Positions 5,859 to 7,285 of a stretch of 7,285 nucleotides of DNA are shown piece after piece. Origin of the DNA: Bacteroidales bacterium. GTDB taxonomy: Bacteria; Bacteroidota; Bacteroidia; Bacteroidales; WCHB1-69. Under the pieces are notes generated by a model. It saw nothing but the letters and a program-made list of their open reading frames with translations, made no database searches and had not been told where the DNA came from. The first letter of the stretch is position 1. The number at the start of each line of letters is the position of its first letter. The DNA lies in NCBI GenBank assembly GCA_031273515.1, contig JAISRU010000277.1, positions 1-7,285 of the forward strand. Reading direction: 5' to 3'. A program made the position numbers and the translations under genes.

Positions 5859-5877
5859 AGACAAAAGCGTCCGCAGG

Positions 5878-5897
5878 CAATTCTCAATTCTCAATTA
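5878..5897. repeat. CAATTCT heptamer tandem
   Basis: CAATTCT, CAATTCT and CAATTA lie in a row. A shorter version, CAATTCT-CAATTA, occurs at 258-270. In both places it sits between a copy of the TTCAGACA repeat and a TAnnTTTG box. It may be an ordinary low-complexity motif or a regulatory or element-associated motif. Confidence 0.55.
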
Positions 5898-5935
5898 GAT
5901 AGCATGTCATGACTAAAAATGTGGAAAAATAATTG

Positions 5936-5943
5936 TAAGTTTG
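5936..5943 (+). promoter_or_regulatory. Putative -7 box for the symporter gene
   Basis: TAAGTTTG fits TAnnTTTG and would start transcription near 5950, giving a leader of about 68 bases. A clear -33 TTTG is missing. The expected -33 zone is next to the 8-bp palindrome GTCATGAC (5906-5913), which could be an operator, though a palindrome this short may be chance. Confidence 0.5.
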
Positions 5944-5957
5944 CAAACAGAAAATAA

Positions 5958-5996
5958 GACGATTTCAGAACATGGAAGAGCGTAGTAGAAATCGTC
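5958..5996 (+). promoter_or_regulatory. Leader hairpin upstream of the symporter gene
   Basis: GACGATTTC (5958-5966) and GAAATCGTC (5988-5996) form a perfect 9-bp stem around a 21-base loop, within the predicted leader between the TAnnTTTG box and the ATG at 6018. The stem encloses the start of a 13-codon reading frame. Whether it regulates translation or merely protects the 5' end is unknown. Confidence 0.5.
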
Positions 5997-6013
5997 ACAA
6001 ATTTAATTTATAG
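5972..6013 (+). CDS. Possible 13-codon leader ORF
   Basis: An ATG at 5972 opens MEERSRNRHKFNL and stops with TAG at 6011-6013, four bases before the symporter ATG. Its first codons lie in the loop of the leader hairpin and its middle codons in the 3' arm, so ribosomes on it would open the stem. That arrangement resembles a translated leader that couples to the downstream gene. An ORF this short can occur by chance, and there is no Shine-Dalgarno to support it. Confidence 0.2.
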   Translation: MEERSRNRHKFNL

Positions 6014-6017
6014 ATTT

Positions 6018-7285
6018 ATGTATCAGGAGAAAAGAGATGGCTTTGCCAGTAAATTCGGAGTTTTTGCCGCTGTGGTTGGATCTGCTGTCGGACTTGGAAA
6101 CATTTGGCGATTTCCCTATATGACAGGGGAAAATGGCGGCGGCGCTTTTTTAATCATTTATTTTATTTTTGTTCTTCTTATCGGGATACCGGTTGTACTT
6201 TCGGAGTTTATTATCGGACGAAGAGGCGGAAAGAATGCTTACGGTTCTCTAAAGAAACTTGCTCCCGGTAAGCCATGGTATCTGATTGGACTGATGGGTA
6301 TTATTGCAGCGTTTATCATTCTTGCCTTTTACAGCACCATCGCAGGATGGACGCTGGAATATATTGTACTTTCCCTAAGAAATATTTTTGTTCCTGTTTC
6401 CGACGTGGACAATGCGAAAGTCTTTACCGATTTCCACACAGGGGCGCTTTTACCTTTGTGTTGGCAGATGTTGTTTCTTACTGTTACCGCATTGGTCATT
6501 ATCGGCGGAGTCCAAAAGGGTATTGAAAAGTATTCCAAGATACTGATGCCTTTATTGTTTTTGATTTTGGTTATTTTGTCGATCAAGTCGCTTAGTTTGC
6601 CCAATGCCGGGGAAGGATTGAGATTTTTATTTCGTCCTGATTTTTCAAAGATCAATGCGGGCGTTATTTTGCATGCGCTGGGTCAGGCTGCCTTTTCTTT
6701 GAGTATAGGTATGGGCGCTTTGATTACGTATGGGTCGTATATCAAGAAAAACAATCATTTACCTAAGACTGCTTTTTTGGTATCCATCATGGATATGTCA
6801 ATAGCGATATTGGCAGGCATTGCTATTTTTCCTGCGGTATTTTCATTCGGATTAAGTCCTGCACAGGGTCCGGGGTTGGTTTATATTGTTTTACCGGAAG
6901 TCTTCGGACAGATGTCAGGTGGAGCCTTTTTTTCTTTGTTATTTTTCATTTTGCTGGCGATAGCCGCATTGACGTCAGCGATTTCACTGTTGGAAGTTAT
7001 CGTGGCATGGCTTTCCGAGGAATTTAAAATGAAACGATGGAAAGCTACTTTGTTAGCCTCTTTGCTGGCTGCTGTCGTCGGAGCTTTCACCACGCTTTCT
7101 TTTGGCGTCTTGAACGGCGTCAGGATTGGAGGCAAGACCATTTTCGACAGTTTCGATTTTCTGGCGACGAATATCTTACTTCCATTAGGCGCTTTTTTCA
7201 TTGTTCTCTTTTTGGGATGGTTCTACGGAGCCAAACAGACGAAAGAAGAAATCACCAATGCCGGAACTGTCCGTATACGGATTTT
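6018..7285 (+). CDS. Sodium:neurotransmitter symporter family (NSS/LeuT-like) transporter, 3' end missing
   Basis: The ATG at 6018 opens 422 codons with no stop before the window edge; bacterial NSS proteins usually have about 440-510 residues, so only the last helix or tail is likely missing. Helix 1 carries the family signature GSAVGLGNIWRFPY (21-34) followed by ENGGGAF (38-44). In LeuT the aligned AV and N positions contribute to the sodium sites; here they are Ala23, Val24 and Asn28. FYSTIAGW (104-111) fits helix 3, ALGQAAFSLSIGMGALITYG (220-239) fits the unwound helix 6, and LTSAISLLEVIVAWLSEE (318-335) fits helix 8, where LeuT Thr354/Ser355 bind sodium. The protein should take up an amino acid or related small molecule with Na+; the substrate cannot be assigned. 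It probably has its own promoter at 5936-5943, separate from the upstream protease-ligase unit. Confidence 0.95.
   Translation, partial: MYQEKRDGFASKFGVFAAVVGSAVGLGNIWRFPYMTGENGGGAFLIIYFIFVLLIGIPVVLSEFIIGRRGGKNAYGSLKKLAPGKPWYLIGLMGIIAAFIILAFYSTIAGWTLEYIVLSLRNIFVPVSDVDNAKVFTDFHTGALLPLCWQMLFLTVTALVIIGGVQKGIEKYSKILMPLLFLILVILSIKSLSLPNAGEGLRFLFRPDFSKINAGVILHALGQAAFSLSIGMGALITYGSYIKKNNHLPKTAFLVSIMDMSIAILAGIAIFPAVFSFGLSPAQGPGLVYIVLPEVFGQMSGGAFFSLLFFILLAIAALTSAISLLEVIVAWLSEEFKMKRWKATLLASLLAAVVGAFTTLSFGVLNGVRIGGKTIFDSFDFLATNILLPLGAFFIVLFLGWFYGAKQTKEEITNAGTVRIRI

Overview
This window looks like chromosomal DNA of a Bacteroidetes bacterium, most likely Bacteroidales. The reasons are the TAnnTTTG-type -7 boxes ahead of several genes, the general lack of strong Shine-Dalgarno sequences, the A-rich sequence before starts, moderately AT-rich DNA, and protein types typical of that group. 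The Bacteroidales placement rests on my recollection of families, not on a search.

Layout from left to right. (1) A minus-strand gene runs off the left edge and encodes the zinc-ribbon N-terminus of an IS1595-type transposase (1-146). (2) A repeat-bearing gap follows, with an 8-bp palindrome and two tandem copies of a 27-28 bp repeat. (3) A likely two-gene unit comes next: an EamA/DMT-type membrane transporter (294-1250) and, 11 bp later, an unrecognised soluble 232-aa protein (1262-1960). (4) A 550-bp gap without a convincing gene is bounded by inverted copies of the same repeat (outer ends about 1947 and 2454). Inside it are a strong hairpin, a terminator-like stem-loop and two diverged 76-bp tandem units. 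(5) A tightly packed pair follows: an S41 C-terminal processing protease with PDZ domain (2511-4172) and an O-antigen ligase/polymerase-like membrane protein (4174-5763), separated by one base. (6) A second repeat-rich gap contains an 8-bp tandem repeat that overlaps the ligase stop codon, a 23-bp-arm palindrome made of two inverted copies of the repeat, a heptamer tandem, a TAnnTTTG promoter, a leader hairpin and a possible 13-codon leader ORF. (7) A sodium:neurotransmitter symporter (NSS/LeuT-type) gene (6018-7285) runs off the right edge.

The proteins are mostly envelope functions: two transporters, one exported protease and one surface-polysaccharide enzyme. Only the protease-ligase pair shows clear signs of a shared transcript with possible translational coupling. 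The least ordinary content is the dispersed repeat family around the octamer TGTCTGAA, which occurs in all three intergenic regions, in single, tandem and inverted arrangements, and supplies the last codons and stop of the 232-aa protein. No CRISPR array, tRNA, rRNA or defence system is visible.
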